Positions 27,495-37,179 of a stretch of 64,000 nt of DNA are shown in pieces (positions within the stretch are counted from its first letter, which is position 1; each line of letters begins with the position of its first letter). The notes beneath the pieces are model-generated. The model was given only the letters and a program-made list of their open reading frames with translations. It did not search any database and was not told where the DNA came from. Source of the stretch: Corallococcus sp. NCRR (GTDB lineage: Bacteria; Myxococcota; Myxococcia; Myxococcales; Myxococcaceae). The stretch lies in NCBI RefSeq assembly GCF_026965535.1, contig NZ_CP114039.1, positions 8,601,461 to 8,665,460 of the forward strand. The letters are read 5' to 3'. The position numbers were made by a program, and so were the translations under genes.

Positions 27495-28475
27495 ATGAAA
27501 CCCATGCGCACCCTCGTCGCGGCCTGCCTCGCCTTCAGCGCCCTTGGCGCCAACTCGGGACAGGCCCAGGAGGCCCAGCCCCGCCCCATCAACATCCTGA
27601 GCCCCTCCAGGCTCCCGACGGTGACGGACACCGCTGATCCGGCGAAGCCCGCGGCGGCCGCGGAGAACACCGGCGACGCGTCCGCCGCACCTGCCCCCGA
27701 GGAGCCCGTCGTCGCGGTGAAGCCGTGTGAGCAGGGTCTGCCCGTGCTGCGCTCGCCGCTGGCCTTCAAGCCGGGGGAGTTGCTCGAGTTCGAAATGGAC
27801 GCCATGGGCGCGAAGGCGGGCAAGCTCACCATGCGCGTGCAGCGCCCCGCCAACGGCTCGCTGCCGGTGCTGGTGGAGGCGCAGACGAACACGCTGTTCT
27901 CCAAGGTGCGCCGGGTGCGCGGCAGCGCGACCAGCTACCTGCACCCCAAGACGCTGCGCCCCTCGCGCTACACCGAGGAGGCCGTGGAGAACGAGCAGCG
28001 CCGCAAGGTGAACGTGGACTTCGGCGCGCAGGACAAGAGCGTCAAGGTGGACTACCAGATCGGGGACCGCCCCAAGGGCCACTTCGACTACGCCTACGAC
28101 AAGGACGGCCTGGACGTCGCGGGCGCCATCTACCTCATCCGCCAGCTGCCCCTGAAGAAGGACCTGCCGGTGTGCTTCGACGTGTACGGCATCCGCCGCA
28201 TGTGGCGCATGACGGCCACCGTGGTGGAGCGCGAGCACGTGTCGCTGCCCCTGGGCGAGTTCGACGCCTGGCACCTGGCCGGCACCGCCGTGCGCCTGGA
28301 CCGGCCGTCGCAGACGCGCGACGTGCACGTCTGGATTACCGACGACGACCGCCGCCTCCCGCTGGCCGCCGTGGGCGCCATCGACCTGGGCGCGGTGCGG
28401 CTGACGCTGTCCGGCGTGAAGCGTCCCGGTGAAAAACCCATGGAGGCGCAGGGCAAGGAAGACCTCAAGTGGTAA
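27495..28475 (+). CDS. DUF3108-family exported protein, second copy
   Basis: 326 residues; signal peptide (LVAACLAFSALGANSGQAQ), then a ~70-residue Pro/Ala-rich linker, and a DUF3108 domain: FKPGELLEFEMDAMGAKAG, SYLHPKTLRPSRYTEEA, DVAGAIYLIRQLPL and VWITDDDRRLPLAA. It differs strongly from the first DUF3108 protein 2.5 kb upstream, so this is an old pair rather than a recent duplication. It lies 25 bp after the DUF4091 gene with GGGAGG before the ATG and is followed by an intrinsic terminator. It probably works in the periplasm with its neighbours. Confidence 0.85.
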   Translation: MKPMRTLVAACLAFSALGANSGQAQEAQPRPINILSPSRLPTVTDTADPAKPAAAAENTGDASAAPAPEEPVVAVKPCEQGLPVLRSPLAFKPGELLEFEMDAMGAKAGKLTMRVQRPANGSLPVLVEAQTNTLFSKVRRVRGSATSYLHPKTLRPSRYTEEAVENEQRRKVNVDFGAQDKSVKVDYQIGDRPKGHFDYAYDKDGLDVAGAIYLIRQLPLKKDLPVCFDVYGIRRMWRMTATVVEREHVSLPLGEFDAWHLAGTAVRLDRPSQTRDVHVWITDDDRRLPLAAVGAIDLGAVRLTLSGVKRPGEKPMEAQGKEDLKW

Positions 28476-28498
28476 CGCGGGGCTGAGCTCCCGCCCCG

Positions 28499-28532
28499 GG
28501 CCCGCCTCCCACAGGGAGCGCGGGCCTTTTTC
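28499..28532 (+). terminator. intrinsic terminator after the DUF3108-DUF4091 cassette
   Basis: Stem GGCCCGC-CTCCC pairs with GGGAG-CGCGGGCC (one bulged base) around an ACA loop, and is followed directly by TTTTT. Confidence 0.75.
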
Positions 28533-28579
28533 TTGGCCGAATATCGAGACTGATTCGCGGAGTCGAAAAGCCGAACACA

Positions 28580-29215
28580 GGGTGCGCGCCGACGAGTGCC
28601 GCATCGGCGAGGACGCGAAGGACAAGGTCCTGACCGTCGGCGGCAAGCCGAAGCTGGACGTGAGCGTGAACGCGTACGCGGATCTCCAGTTCGCGTACTC
28701 CAACCTCGGCGAGGACTGGAACCGGGCGGACGGCTCGCGTTCGACACGACGCGCCTGGTGATGGAGCTGGAGGCGGGGCTGCCGGAGTACGGGCTCGAGG
28801 CCGCGACCGTTGGCGGGCGCACGCGATGGTGATGTTCGTCCACCTGGGCAACGCCGCGGCGGTGTCCGCGCGCAACACGCGTCTGTCCAACCTGCTCAAC
28901 GTGCTGCGCACGCTGGCGGCTGACAACGTGCGCTCCGCGTGGGGCGAGCAGGGCTACGACATCGCGCCCTGGCTGGGGCTGGACGGCAACCATCGGCTGG
29001 AGCCGTCCGTCCGCATCGACTCCATGGATTCGCAGCTCAAGCCCCGCCCCGAGCTGTTCACCTCCCACTTCGAGCGCACCCCCTACACGGGGGGCACCAG
29101 CTACACGCTCGCGGGGCTCGCCGCGCTGAGGCCCAACTTCAGCCAGCGGCGTCTTCCGTTCGGAGAACGCGCTCCGGAGGTCGACGGGCTTTGTCTACGG
29201 ATTCGTCCCTCGGCT
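28580..29215 (+). pseudogene. remnant of an outer-membrane porin-like gene
   Basis: Pieces of one beta-barrel protein appear in different frames. The first gives KLDVSVNAYADLQFAYSNLG; after a frameshift near 28738 it continues FDTTRLVMELEAGLPEYGLE. Near 28810-28830 a large internal part is missing and the frame resumes with RLSNLLNVLRTLAADNVRS, GYDIAPWLGLDGNHRLEPS and TGGTSYTLAGLAALRPNFS. A third shift near 29150 leads to STGFVYGF, resembling a terminal barrel strand. No complete start-to-stop frame exists. The protein resembles porins of the kind found beside imelysin/di-haem genes, but the exact family is inferred. Confidence 0.6.
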
Positions 29216-29243
29216 ATCTCGATCGTTGTCGCCACGAGAGGAA

Positions 29244-29442
29244 TTGAAGGTTCCCCCCTGGCCTCCCGTTCCCTGGAAACCCTCCCTGCTGGTGGGTGGC
29301 GCGCTCCTGATGGGCGCCTGTGGCGATGACGGAAGAGGCCGTGTTGTGGCACGGCGGTGAGGCGGAGCGGGCGCGGGAGGGGTTCCGCAACCTGTCCACC
29401 AGCGACCGGGACGCACAGGTGCGCATCCTCCAGTCGCTGTAG
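29244..29442 (+). pseudogene. remnant of a DUF1111-type di-haem lipoprotein gene
   Basis: A TTG start after GAGAGGA encodes a lipoprotein signal ending in LLVGGALLMGACGDD. The frame then runs out at 29370. Beginning at 29326 in another frame comes EEAVLWHGGEAERAREGFRN through ILQSL and stop, which resembles the C-terminal end of DUF1111 di-haem oxidoreductase-like proteins. Only about 17 N-terminal and 37 C-terminal codons would remain of a ~450-residue protein, so a deletion of more than 1 kb with a frameshift is inferred. No haem-binding CxxCH is left. Confidence 0.55.
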
Positions 29443-29451
29443 CGAGCGGCT

Positions 29452-29802
29452 TCACCCGTTGCGGATCATCCCGGCGGCCTGCGACAGGCGGCGGCGCAGC
29501 TGCGTCACCACCTCGTGCAAGTCCTCGATGCGCTGGAACACGTGCAGGTTCTCGCCCGCGTTCATCACGGCAACTGGCGTGAGCGTCTCGCGGTGGAGTG
29601 CCAGGAGCAGGTCGTAGAAATGCGCTTGCACATCGCCCAGGGCGTCCAGACCCTCGCGGAGGTCGTCCTCCAGGAAGTCCAGGAGGACGGTGGCGTCCTC
29701 GCGAGCGGGCAGCGTCCGGGCCAGGCGCTCCACCGCCCCACGGACAGGATCGGTACGGCGCAACATCGCGGGGGTGGCGAGGGCTGCGACGGAAGGGGAC
29801 AT
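29452..29802 (-). CDS. hypothetical helical protein
   Basis: 116 residues from the ATG of MSPSVAALATPAML; an ATG nine codons upstream is possible, and the frame stays open through the repeat block beyond, which I do not consider coding. No domain recognised. The protein is predicted almost wholly helical (GAVERLARTLPAREDATVLL, FLEDDLREGLDALGDVQ, FQRIEDLHEVVTQLRRRL) with no signal peptide. It lies directly downstream of repeat block A. No good Shine-Dalgarno sequence is seen, so the exact start is unsure. Confidence 0.6.
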   Translation of the reverse strand: MSPSVAALATPAMLRRTDPVRGAVERLARTLPAREDATVLLDFLEDDLREGLDALGDVQAHFYDLLLALHRETLTPVAVMNAGENLHVFQRIEDLHEVVTQLRRRLSQAAGMIRNG

Positions 29803-29879
29803 ATCCAGGACGCTACAGGTCCGTAGCATCCGGTCAATTTTCCCACCCCCTGCCGGTCGGTGCGAAACGCCGCCCCGTC

Positions 29880-30600
29880 GGCGGTGAACCGCGCGAACCG
29901 GTCCGACTGTCGGACCAGATTGAAGCGTATCGGTCCAGCAGGGGCGAACCTCGCGAACCTGTCCGACTGTCGGACCAGTTTGAAGCACGCCGGCCCGCTG
30001 GGGGCGCATGTCGCGAACCTGTCCGACTGTCGGACCGCTTTGAAGCACGCCGGCCCGCCGGGGGCGCATGTCGCGAACCTGTCCGACTGTCGGACCAGGT
30101 TGAAGGGCATCGGCCCATCGAGGGCGAACCGCGCGAACCTGTCCGACTGTCGAACCAGGTTGAAGCGCATCGGTCCGTCGAAGGCGAACCGCGCGAACCT
30201 GTCCGAGTGTCGGACCAGGTTGAAGTGCATCGGTCCATCGAAGGCGAACCGCGCGAACCTGTCCGATTGTCAGACCAGGTTGAAGTGCATCGGCCCGGCA
30301 GGGGCGAGCCTGTCCGACTGTCGGACCAAGTTTAAGGGCATCGGCCCGGCAAGGGCGAGCCTCGCGAGCCTGTCCGACTGTCGGACCAAGTTGAAGTGCA
30401 TCGGCCCGGCAAGGGCGAGCCTCGCGAGCTTGTCCGACTGTCGGACCAGGTTGAAGTGCATCGGCCCGGCGGAGGCGCACCTAGCGAACCTGCCCAACTG
30501 TTGGACCAGGTTGAACTACGCAGGCCCGGCAGGGGCACACCTCGCGAACCGGTCCGACTGTCGGACCGGTTTGAAGTGCGCCGGCCCGCCAGTAGGACAG
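29880..30600. repeat. repeat block A: 12 tandem units of 60 bp with palindromic core
   Basis: Core GTCCGACTGTCGGAC or a close variant begins at 29901, 29961, 30021, 30081, 30141, 30201, 30261, 30312, 30372, 30432, 30492 and 30552. The period is exactly 60 bp except one unit of 51 bp that lost nine bases. Each core is flanked by CGAACCT on the left and a less exact AGGTTGAAG on the right; the inter-core DNA is also conserved (GGGCGAACC, CATCGGCCC). Units at 30141, 30201, 30261 and 30492 have core substitutions. All frames are open through much of the block, so long open frames here are not evidence of genes. Confidence 0.95.
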
Positions 30601-30659
30601 CATTCCTGGCCGGGCCTGACGCGGCGCATTCCCAGCGCGTGGGCACTGCGGCACCACCA

Positions 30660-30920
30660 GCCGGAGCCGAAAGGGCCACCCATGGAGCCGCAGCTAGCGC
30701 TGCGATTCCTCAGGCGCGGGTGCTGCGGCACCACCCGCCGGCGCCGCCGGGGCTACCGCTGGAGATGCCGTGGGCGCGCTTTCTGAGCGCCGGGGCGCTG
30801 CGGCAATGCCCATCGGAGCCGCCGGGGCCCGCCGCTGAGATGCCGTGGGCGCGCTTCTCAGCGCGCGGGCGCCGCGGCACCTCCTGCCGGAGCCGCCGGA
30901 GCCGCCGGGGCCGCCGCTGG
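30660..30920. repeat. imperfect 75-83 bp tandem duplications at the 3' end of the Pro/Ala-rich gene
   Basis: Units beginning GAGATGCCG start at 30762, 30837 and 30920, and a more diverged unit precedes them near 30683. They share GCGCGCTT and the GCCGCCGGGGCC block. The stop codon of the minus-strand gene lies within the second unit, so its C-terminal coding tail has been copied past the stop. Confidence 0.7.
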
Positions 30921-32264
30921 AGATGCCGCAGGCGCGGCGTTGGCCGGGGACGGGGTGGCCGGCAGTGCGGTGCTCGGCGCGGAGTTGAGCGGCGGAGGCG
31001 TCCCCAGGAGCGGCGACGGCGTGCCGGTGTTGAGCGGCGCGGGCGTCCCCAGGATGGGCGACGCCGGGGTGCCGAAGGTCTGCGACAGCGGCGGCACCGT
31101 GGAGAGAATGCCCGGGCTCACCTGGCTGGTGCCCAGGAAGTTGTTGAAGTCCGGCGCGGGCAGTTGCGGCGTGGTGAAGCCCCCCACGGACACGCCCGCC
31201 ACCGTCGGCGGCGTGGTGAACGTCCCCTGCCCCACCGTGTTCGCGGAGCCCGGCGACGCACCCGACACCACCGCGGGCGGCTCGGACGGCGCGGAGGGCG
31301 TGAACGAACCGCTGATCGTCGCAGGCCCCTCCGTGGGCAGCGCGGGCACCGAAGGCACGATGACCGTCGTCGTCCCCGCCGCGCCCACGCCTGTGTTCGC
31401 CGCGCTGGGATTCACGCCCGCCGTGCCGCTGCCGCCCGTGCCCTGCGCGAAGCGTGGCGCGGACATGGGGGCCACCGCCGCCGGGAACGCCGTGGGCGAC
31501 ACCGGCGTCAGCGTTCCGAGCGCCACGGGCAACTCCCCCGTCGTGGGCACCACCGCCACCGACGGCACCCGCGTCCCATCCACGTCGATGGACACGTTGT
31601 CGAAGAGGAACTGGATGAACCCGCGCGGCTCCGCCTGCGGCGGCAGGTTCCACACCACCACCACCACCTCCGCGTCCCCCGGCCGCGCCTCGCGCAACAG
31701 CCGCTTCGTGTCGTCATCCGCGTACGTGCCCGCATCCAACGCCGCCGCGTGCACCAGCGCGGAGTCCGTCAGCAGCGTCCCGTTGCGCCACACGCTGCCA
31801 ATGCCCCAGACGGCCATCGCCGCGTGCGCGCGCGTCGTGGCGCGCCAGCCAATGCCGGTTTCACCGTAGATGGGCGTCCCCATCAGCACCCCGCCCTCGA
31901 TGAGGTGCGGTGGCGGCGGAGGGAGCGGCCCGGCGGGCGCCGGAGTCATCGCCTGCACGGGCGGGAAGCCCGCCTGCGTCAACTCCACGCGGTACTCAGC
32001 GCCACCAATGCGCAGGCTCGCGGAGAGCCTCGCCTTGTCGCCGAAGGTCGCGTTCGCCACGCCCACCCGGTCCTGAACGGAGAGCGATACCTGCCCCGTG
32101 CCGCGCTCGGTCAGGTCACCGAATGGAAGCGAACCCTGGAAGTAGTAACCGTCCGGCTGCTCGGTCCTCGCGCTGGCCTCGCGGCCCTCGAACGTGACCC
32201 CTTCGCCCCCTGGCGCCGCCGCCAGGACACCGGACAGCAAGATGCTCGTGATTGGACCCGCCAT
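30858..32264 (-). CDS. exported Pro/Ala/Thr-rich protein of unknown function
   Basis: 468 residues. ATG with AAGGGAGG eight bases upstream; short hydrophobic N-terminus (ITSILLSGVLAAAPGG) that may be a signal. Residues about 20-245 look like a folded domain, with FQGSLPFGDLTERGTG, IGGAEYRVELTQAGFP, and EVVVVVWNLPPQAEPRGF. The first part recalls DUF2381-like myxobacterial proteins but I cannot confirm this. From ~250 to the end the sequence is low-complexity, rich in Pro, Ala, Thr, Ser and Gly (repeats of LGTP and PLNT). The C-terminus runs into tandemly duplicated DNA, so its length may vary between strains. Confidence 0.7.
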   Translation of the reverse strand: MAGPITSILLSGVLAAAPGGEGVTFEGREASARTEQPDGYYFQGSLPFGDLTERGTGQVSLSVQDRVGVANATFGDKARLSASLRIGGAEYRVELTQAGFPPVQAMTPAPAGPLPPPPPHLIEGGVLMGTPIYGETGIGWRATTRAHAAMAVWGIGSVWRNGTLLTDSALVHAAALDAGTYADDDTKRLLREARPGDAEVVVVVWNLPPQAEPRGFIQFLFDNVSIDVDGTRVPSVAVVPTTGELPVALGTLTPVSPTAFPAAVAPMSAPRFAQGTGGSGTAGVNPSAANTGVGAAGTTTVIVPSVPALPTEGPATISGSFTPSAPSEPPAVVSGASPGSANTVGQGTFTTPPTVAGVSVGGFTTPQLPAPDFNNFLGTSQVSPGILSTVPPLSQTFGTPASPILGTPAPLNTGTPSPLLGTPPPLNSAPSTALPATPSPANAAPAASPAAAPAAPAAPAGGAAAPAR

Positions 32265-32325
32265 CGACGCTGCCTCCCTTGAAGTTGAAGGTAGGCAGCG
32301 GAGCGGGCCGTGGCACGCCCCGGGA

Positions 32326-32844
32326 CTAAATCAGACCGCGGGCGCGGCGGATCTGCTCGACCGTCTTGTTGTACTCGATGTCGAAGGCGCTCGTGCCTTC
32401 CTGCAGGTGCTTCAGCCGCGAGCGGGCCTCCCGGTCGATCTCGTCGTCGACGTCCAGGTGCTTCTTCATGCCCTGGAACATCTTCTGACGCAGCACGTTG
32501 TCGGGGGAGTAGACCTCCTCGACGTTCCGGCTGATGAGGAGGAACTCAATCATCTGGTTGATGACGTACTCGATGCCCTCGTCCCCCATCTTGAAGCCGC
32601 GCACGTCCGCCATCTCGCGCTTCACCTGGTTGAACTTGGAGTAGTCATATCCCCGACGCTCCAGGGCCTCGCGCGTCGCCTGGTTCACACGCTCTTCGTT
32701 GGCGAGGTACTCGCGCATGATGGCGGAGAGATCCATCTCGGCGTCGGCCACGCGCATCGGCTCCACCTCGATGTCCCCGTCCTGCATGAGCTGCTGAATG
32801 GCCTCGCGCGAGATGATCGGGATCACCTTCGGATACAGCCTCAT
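32326..32844 (-). CDS. DUF507-family protein
   Basis: 172 residues, typical of DUF507: MRLYPKVIPIISREAIQQLM start, MREYLANEERVNQATREALE, and RSRLKHLQEGTSAFDIEY near the end. Mostly helical and charged, no signal peptide, cytoplasmic. The family is widespread in deltaproteobacteria-type genomes and Aquificae and has no known role. It lies between uvrC and the Pro/Ala-rich gene, with a 61-bp gap to the latter and 138 bp to uvrC, so it may have its own promoter. Confidence 0.88.
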   Translation of the reverse strand: MRLYPKVIPIISREAIQQLMQDGDIEVEPMRVADAEMDLSAIMREYLANEERVNQATREALERRGYDYSKFNQVKREMADVRGFKMGDEGIEYVINQMIEFLLISRNVEEVYSPDNVLRQKMFQGMKKHLDVDDEIDREARSRLKHLQEGTSAFDIEYNKTVEQIRRARGLI

Positions 32845-32982
32845 GTCGGTCCCTCGTCCTCTTCAAACGTGCTCGGATCTTCAACCGCTATAAATCAGCG
32901 CCGAGCATGGTCGCAATGAAAAACCCTAGGAACGTCGCGGGTTCCAGCGGCCACTCCCCCCGGCGTCCGAAGCGGAACTTAA

Positions 32983-34923
32983 TCATGCCGCACCGGGTGG
33001 CGACCCTCCATCCGCTTTTTCGTGCACGGGTTCGGAAGCGTCATCCAGGGACGCCTCGCGCACGGGGTCCTCGGTGTCGTCCTCGGGGTCGCCATGCAGG
33101 CCCGCGTGGACGCGCTCGGCCATCGCCGGGCCCACGACCTCGGTCAGCTCCTCGATGCTGGCCTCCCCCACCCGCTTGAGAGAACCGAAGTGGCGCAGCA
33201 ACATCTTCCGCCGTCCTTCGCCCACGCCGGGAATGTCCTCCAGCGCCGAACGCAAGGAGCTCTTGCGCATGGATTTGCCCTGGAAGGTGATGGCGAAGCG
33301 GTGGGCCTCGTCCCGCATGCGGGTGAGCATGAACATTTCCGCTGAGTTCTGCGGCAGGACGATGGGATCCTTGCGACCCAGGACGAAGACGCGCTCGGGG
33401 CTCTTCGCGCTCTCCGCGTCGCGGTCGAAGACCTCCTGATCCCGGCTCTTGGCCAGGCCCACCACGTCCACGCCCTCCACGCCCAGGTCCTTCATGGCCG
33501 CGTGCGCGCTGGCGAGCTGACCCTTGCCGCCGTCGATGACGAGCAGGTCCGGCAGGTCGTTGTCCTCCAGGCCGCGCTTGAGCCGGCGGGTGATGACCTC
33601 GTACATGCTGGCGAAGTCGTCCTGCTTCTCCACCGTCTTGATCTTGTATTTGCGGTAGCGCGACTTGTCCGTCTCCCCGTCCGTCACGGCCACCTGGGAC
33701 GCCACGATGGAGGAGCTCTGGAAGTGGGAGATGTCGTAGCACTCCATGCGGCGCGGGAAGTTGCGCAGGCCCAGCTTGGACTGGAGCCGTGACAGCACGG
33801 TGTCGGTTTCGTCCTTGGTGCGCTTGCGCTCCAAGAACGCCTGCTCCGCGTTCTTCACCGCCATGTTCACCAGCTCATGCTTCTCCCCGCGCTTGGGGAC
33901 GAAGACGCGCACGCGCTCGCCCTTGCGCTCCGTGAGCAGGGCCTCCAGGCCGTCCGTGCCGTCGCCGGGCTCCAGGGGCAGCAGGACCTCCTCCGGCACG
34001 AAGCCGCCCTGGTCGTAGTAGAGGTTCACGAACGAGGCGAGCAGCTCGTCGTCCGGGAACTCCTGGCTGCCGAAGGGGAAGGCCTGGCCGCCGTTGAGCC
34101 GGCCCTGCCGCACGTGCAGCACGTAGAACAGGATGCGGTCGCCCTCGCGATACAGCGCGAACACGTCCTGGTCCTTGAAGTCCGTGGTGGCCACCTTCTG
34201 GCGCTCCAGGCTGCGCTCGATGGCGAGCAACTGGTCGCGCACCCGCGCGGCCTCCTCGAACTTCAGCTCCATGGACGCGCGCTTCATCCGCGCGCGCAGC
34301 CCTTCGATGAGCTGCCCGGCCTTGCCCTCCAGGAACATGGCCACCTCGTCCACGCTCTTGCGGTACTCCTCCGGGGGCACCGGATGGACGCACGGGGCCG
34401 GGCACCGTCCGATTTGGTACAGCAGGCACGGCCGCTTGCGGTTGGCGAGCACGTGGTCCGTGCAGGTGCGCAGGCGGAAGAAGCGGTTGATGAGGCGCAG
34501 CGTTTCGCGGATGGCGCCCGCGCTGGAGTACGGCCCGAAGTAGCGCGCGCCGTCCTTCTCGTACTTGCGCACCACCTCCAGCCGGGGAAACGGCTGGGTG
34601 CGGTCCAGGCGCAGGGAGATGAACTGCTTGTCGTCCTTGAGCAGGACGTTGAAGCGCGGCTTGTGCTTCTTGATCAGCTCGTTCTCAAGAAGGAGGGCCT
34701 CCTTCTCGTTGTGAACGAGCACCGTCTCCAGGTCGCCCAGCATCGTGTCCAGGAGCGACACGAAGACGCGGGTGTCTCCGGAGCGGTTGAAGTAGCTGCG
34801 CACGCGGCTGCGCAGGTTGATGGCCTTGCCCACGTAGATGATGGTCCCGCGCTTGTCCTTCATCAGGTACACGCCGGGCTCGGTGGGCAGCGCGTCCAGC
34901 TTCTCCTGCAGCCGGATGTCCAT
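32983..34923 (-). CDS. uvrC: excinuclease ABC subunit C
   Basis: 646 residues. N-terminal GIY-YIG nuclease ([19 protein letters not shown], residues about 16-35), a Cys cluster ([23 protein letters not shown]), UVR motif near 205-240, RNase H-like endonuclease domain ([21 protein letters not shown]) and C-terminal helix-hairpin-helix ([19 protein letters not shown]). It makes both incisions around lesions held by UvrB. An acidic tail of ~35 residues follows the HhH. It begins 11 bp after uvrB, so uvrB-uvrC form an operon. Confidence 0.97.
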   Translation of the reverse strand: MDIRLQEKLDALPTEPGVYLMKDKRGTIIYVGKAINLRSRVRSYFNRSGDTRVFVSLLDTMLGDLETVLVHNEKEALLLENELIKKHKPRFNVLLKDDKQFISLRLDRTQPFPRLEVVRKYEKDGARYFGPYSSAGAIRETLRLINRFFRLRTCTDHVLANRKRPCLLYQIGRCPAPCVHPVPPEEYRKSVDEVAMFLEGKAGQLIEGLRARMKRASMELKFEEAARVRDQLLAIERSLERQKVATTDFKDQDVFALYREGDRILFYVLHVRQGRLNGGQAFPFGSQEFPDDELLASFVNLYYDQGGFVPEEVLLPLEPGDGTDGLEALLTERKGERVRVFVPKRGEKHELVNMAVKNAEQAFLERKRTKDETDTVLSRLQSKLGLRNFPRRMECYDISHFQSSSIVASQVAVTDGETDKSRYRKYKIKTVEKQDDFASMYEVITRRLKRGLEDNDLPDLLVIDGGKGQLASAHAAMKDLGVEGVDVVGLAKSRDQEVFDRDAESAKSPERVFVLGRKDPIVLPQNSAEMFMLTRMRDEAHRFAITFQGKSMRKSSLRSALEDIPGVGEGRRKMLLRHFGSLKRVGEASIEELTEVVGPAMAERVHAGLHGDPEDDTEDPVREASLDDASEPVHEKADGGSPPGAA

Positions 34924-34934
34924 GGCGAAGGCCT

Positions 34935-37118
34935 CTAGTTCTTGCGTGACCGCGAACGGGCCGCGGGCTTCGCCGCCCCGGACGCGCCAGATGAACCGCT
35001 TCCAGACGAGGACGGACGCCCGCGTCCGCGCCCCTTCTTCGGCGTGGTGCCGGGCTGATCCACGGCCTTGGCCGGCGCGCGCAGGAGCGAACGCGAGGCG
35101 GGCTTGAGCCCCAGGTCCATGTCCTTGAGCAGTTGGACGCGGTCGCGGAACTCGGCGGCTTTCTCGAACTGCATCTCGTCCGCGGCCTTGAGCATGTCGG
35201 CGGTGAACTCCGCGATGAGGCGCTTGATCTCCTTGGGTTCCAGGAGGTCGTTCTCGCCTTCCGCCGCCATGGGCAGCGCGCCCGCGCCCGCGTCGTAGTC
35301 CGGGATGTTCTCCGTGAAGTCGGTGATGTTGCTCTTCACCGACCGCGGCGTGATGCCGTGCTCCAGATTGTACGCGCGTTGGATGTCGCGGCGGCGCGTC
35401 GTCTCCTCCATGGCGCGCTTCATGGAGTCGGTCATCTGATCCGAATACATGATGACGCGCCCGTTCACGTTGCGCGCCGCGCGGCCAATGGTCTGGATGA
35501 GCGACACGTGGCTGCGCAGGAAGCCTTCCTTGTCGGCGTCCAGGATGGCCACGAGCGACACCTCGGGGATGTCCAGACCCTCGCGCAGCAGGTTGATGCC
35601 CACGAGCACGTCGAACTCGCCCCGGCGCAGGTCGCGGATGATGGCCATGCGCTGGATGGCGTCGATGTCCGAGTGCAGGTAGCGGACCTTCACGCCCACG
35701 TCGCTGTAGTACTCGGTGAGGTCCTCCGCCATGCGCTTGGTGAGCGTGGTCACCAGCACGCGCTCGTTGCGCGACACGCGCACGCGGACCTCTTCCAACA
35801 GGTCGTCCACCTGGTTGCCGGCGGGGCGCGTCTCCACCTCCGGGTCGGTCAGGCCGGTGGGGCGGATGATCTGCTCCACCACCACGCCCTTGGACTTCTG
35901 CAGCTCGTACTCGGCGGGGGTCGCGGAGACGAAGACGGCCTGGGGGACCATCTCCTCGAACTCAACGAACTTCAGCGGCCGGTTGTCCAGCGCGCTGGGC
36001 ATGCGGAAGCCGAAGTTGACCAGCGTCTCCTTGCGGGCGCGGTCGCCCCGGTACATGGCGCCAATCTGGGACACCGTCTGATGGCTCTCGTCGATGAGCA
36101 CCAGCAGGTCGCGCGGGAAGTAGTCGATGAGGCACGGGGCCGCCTCTCCCGGCGCGCGCCCGGTGAAGTGGCGCGAGTAGTTCTCGATGCCGTTGCAGTA
36201 GCCAACCTGTTCGATCATCTCCAGGTCGAACATGGTGCGCTGCTCCAGCCGCTGCGCCTCCAGCAGTTTGCCCTCCGCCTTGAACTTCTGGAGCTGTTCG
36301 GCCAGCTCCTCGCGGATGGTGCGCATGGCGTTCTGGCGCGCGTCGGCGCCGGCGACGTAGTGGCTGGCGGGGAAGATGACGATCTTCTCCAGTTGGCCCA
36401 GCGTCTGGCCGCGCAGCGGGTCGAACTCGGTGATGCGCTCCACCTCGTCGCCAAAGAAGCTGACGCGCACGGCGCGCTCTTCCTCGTAGGCGGGGAACAC
36501 CTCCACGGTGTCGCCGCGGGCGCGGAAGGTGCCGCGGTGGAAGTCCAGGTCGTTGCGCTCGTACTGGGCCTCCACGAGCTTGCGCATGAAGCCGTCGCGG
36601 CCCATGTCCTCGCCCACGGAGGCGCGGATGGCCAGGTCCACGTAGCTGCGCGCGGCGCCCAGGCCGTAGATGCAGGACACGCTGGCCACGATGATGACGT
36701 CGTTGCGGGTGCGCAGGCTGTGCGTCGCCGAGTGGCGCATCCGTTCGATGTTGTCGTTGATGGACGAGTCCTTCTCGATGAAGGTGTCCGTCGACGGGAC
36801 GTAGGCCTCGGGCTGGTAGTAGTCGTAGTACGAGACGAAGTACTCGACGGCGTTGTTCGGGAAGAGCGCCTTGAACTCGCCGTACAGCTGCGCCGCCAGC
36901 GTCTTGTTGTGCGCGATGACCAGCGCGGGGCGCTTCACGTTCGCGATGAGGTTCGCCATCGTGAACGTCTTGCCCGAGCCGGTGACACCCAGGAGGGTCT
37001 GATAGCGGTCGCCGCGAAGCAGGCCCTCGGTCAGCTCCCCAATGGCCCTTGGCTGGTCGCCCTGCGGCTTGTGCTCACTGACGATTTCGAAGTCCGGCAT
37101 GGAGGACAGATCTAACAT
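34935..37118 (-). CDS. uvrB: excinuclease ABC subunit B
   Basis: 727 residues from the ATG of [14 protein letters not shown]; the frame continues 15 codons upstream without support. Walker [10 protein letters not shown], the damage-binding beta-hairpin ([20 protein letters not shown]), DEAD-type box [12 protein letters not shown], helicase motif [11 protein letters not shown] and the C-terminal UVR motif ([17 protein letters not shown]) are all present. It loads onto damage with UvrA and presents it to UvrC. The last ~45 residues form an unusual Ser/Gly/Lys/Arg-rich tail with [10 protein letters not shown], an AT-hook-like stretch not found in typical UvrB. Confidence 0.97.
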   Translation of the reverse strand: MLDLSSMPDFEIVSEHKPQGDQPRAIGELTEGLLRGDRYQTLLGVTGSGKTFTMANLIANVKRPALVIAHNKTLAAQLYGEFKALFPNNAVEYFVSYYDYYQPEAYVPSTDTFIEKDSSINDNIERMRHSATHSLRTRNDVIIVASVSCIYGLGAARSYVDLAIRASVGEDMGRDGFMRKLVEAQYERNDLDFHRGTFRARGDTVEVFPAYEEERAVRVSFFGDEVERITEFDPLRGQTLGQLEKIVIFPASHYVAGADARQNAMRTIREELAEQLQKFKAEGKLLEAQRLEQRTMFDLEMIEQVGYCNGIENYSRHFTGRAPGEAAPCLIDYFPRDLLVLIDESHQTVSQIGAMYRGDRARKETLVNFGFRMPSALDNRPLKFVEFEEMVPQAVFVSATPAEYELQKSKGVVVEQIIRPTGLTDPEVETRPAGNQVDDLLEEVRVRVSRNERVLVTTLTKRMAEDLTEYYSDVGVKVRYLHSDIDAIQRMAIIRDLRRGEFDVLVGINLLREGLDIPEVSLVAILDADKEGFLRSHVSLIQTIGRAARNVNGRVIMYSDQMTDSMKRAMEETTRRRDIQRAYNLEHGITPRSVKSNITDFTENIPDYDAGAGALPMAAEGENDLLEPKEIKRLIAEFTADMLKAADEMQFEKAAEFRDRVQLLKDMDLGLKPASRSLLRAPAKAVDQPGTTPKKGRGRGRPSSSGSGSSGASGAAKPAARSRSRKN

Positions 37119-37179
37119 CCCCGCTGCCTGTGTACTGAACCTTCGTGCACGTCCGTCCGACAAAGGACGGGGCGCTCCC

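Noticed and set aside
29880..30600. CRISPR array
   Set aside because: Regular spacing, but the inter-core sequences are conserved copies of each other, the core is a palindrome with changes, and there are no cas genes or leader.
29860..30786. Repetitive 308-residue protein through block A
   Set aside because: Several other frames on both strands are also open across the same DNA, and there is no convincing start site; the open frame follows from the unit composition.
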